From NCBI GenBank assembly GCA_009363175.1, contig CP045205.1, positions 4,340,001-4,404,000 of the forward strand: DNA of 64,000 nt, given 5' to 3'. The notes beneath the pieces were generated by a model, which saw only the letters and a program-made list of their open reading frames with translations, was not told the origin of the DNA and ran no database searches. This document shows positions 63,395-64,000 of the stretch, one piece after another. A program made the translations under genes and the position numbers. Source of the DNA: Citrobacter telavivensis. Its GTDB lineage: Bacteria; Pseudomonadota; Gammaproteobacteria; Enterobacterales; Enterobacteriaceae. Position 1 is the first letter of the stretch; each line of letters starts with the position of its first letter.

Positions 63395-64000
63395 TCAGGA
63401 AACCAGCAGCTGGTTCATACGACGGATGAACTGGTTCGGATCTTCCAGCGTGCCGCGCTCGGCAAACAGCGCCTGATCCAGCAGCAGTTCAACCCACTCG
63501 TTGAACTTCGCGTCGTCCTCGGTATCTGCGGTGCGTTTCACCAGCACGTGATCCGGGTTGAGTTCAAAGATGTATTTCACTTCCGGCACGTTCTGACCCG
63601 CCGCCGCAAACAGTTTCGCCATCTGCGTGCTCATTTCGTCCGCATCGGTGGTGACAATCGCTGGCGTATCGGTCAGACGATGCGTCAGACGCACGTCTTT
63701 CACGCGGTCGCCCAGCAGGTTTTTCACGCGCTCAACGAACGGTGTCAGCGCTTTTTCCGCTTCTTTCGCGCTTTCATCTACCTCATCGGCCAGCTTGTCG
63801 ATAGACTCGTCCGCTTTGGCGACGGACTGGAACGCCTTACCGTCAAACTCGGTCAGGTAGTTCATCATCCACTCGTCAATGCGATCGGAGAGCAGCAGCA
63901 CTTCGATGCCTTTCTTACGCAGCAGTTCCAGGTGCGGACTGCTCTTCGCCGCCGCATAGCTGTCGGCGGTGATGTAATAAATCTTCTCCTGCCCTTCTTT
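63395..64000 (-). CDS. htpG: HtpG (Hsp90) chaperone, C-terminal part
   Basis: The last 201 residues of bacterial Hsp90 are in the window; the N-terminal ATPase and most of the middle domain lie beyond the right edge. Visible are the end of the middle domain (KIYYITADSYAAAKSSPHLELL, LLLSDRIDEWMM) and the C-terminal dimerisation domain, ending FIRRMNQLLVS as in E. coli. The frame is open to the edge. Adk follows it, as in E. coli. Confidence 0.97.
   Translation of the reverse strand, partial: KEGQEKIYYITADSYAAAKSSPHLELLRKKGIEVLLLSDRIDEWMMNYLTEFDGKAFQSVAKADESIDKLADEVDESAKEAEKALTPFVERVKNLLGDRVKDVRLTHRLTDTPAIVTTDADEMSTQMAKLFAAAGQNVPEVKYIFELNPDHVLVKRTADTEDDAKFNEWVELLLDQALFAERGTLEDPNQFIRRMNQLLVS

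Overview
The window is chromosomal DNA of an enterobacterium close to Escherichia and Salmonella. Citrobacter or a near relative is the most likely source, but the species cannot be fixed from the sequence alone. Nearly every core gene matches a known E. coli protein in length and sequence. Gene order follows the E. coli K-12 stretch from htpG to cusA, read in reverse complement, with different accessory genes at several junctions and many REP/BIME palindromes between genes.

Layout. 1-5909: copper/silver efflux, cusCFBA (left-pointing, cusA cut by the window edge) diverging from the sensor pair cusRS, with a CusR box between them. 5910-10376: accessory DNA with a membrane-anchored bactofilin, an autotransporter remnant, an AraC regulator and two VOC-fold proteins. 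10377-17785: a 7.3 kb island holding a chaperone-usher fimbrial operon (LuxR-type regulator, pilin, usher, chaperone, tip adhesin), flanked by the 3' end of tRNA-Arg(UCU) and a 23-bp direct copy of it; no integrase remains. 18031-22557: folD and ybcJ, an inserted glucose-family PTS permease with a MalI-like repressor and operator, then ybcI. 22649-30149: cysS, ppiB, lpxH, an inserted two-gene cassette (methyltransferase-like protein plus a DUF1848 protein with a C-terminal radical-SAM cysteine motif), purEK and selU. 30299-32664: a porin gene split by a 1229-bp IS3-family element. 32842-44562: ybbP, ybbA, tesA, ybbO, cnoX, fetAB, qmcA, ybbJ, an extra pair (repeat protein plus DUF3142), and cueR. 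44829-49241: an inserted transporter, LacI repressor and nucleoside hydrolase with paired operators, then an MgtC-like protein. 49265-64000: copA with its CueR promoter and frameshift site, ybaP, sRNA ChiX, ybaK, ushA, fsr, ybaL, gsk, aes, hemH, adk and the C-terminal part of htpG.

How the genes work together. Two copper circuits sit here: CueR with CopA and the CopA(Z) chaperone for cytoplasmic Cu(I), and CusRS with CusCFBA for the periplasm. Purine functions recur: purEK under PurR, gsk, ushA, adk and a nucleoside hydrolase. Variable DNA is concentrated at the tRNA gene and at junctions that differ from K-12: ybcJ-ybcI, lpxH-purE, selU-ybbP, ybbJ-cueR and cueR-copA.

Most notable items are the integrase-less fimbrial island at the tRNA, the methyltransferase-like/DUF1848 cassette, the exact IS insertion in the porin, an Asp-to-Tyr change at the expected ion-binding site of YbaL, and the conserved copA frameshift signal.
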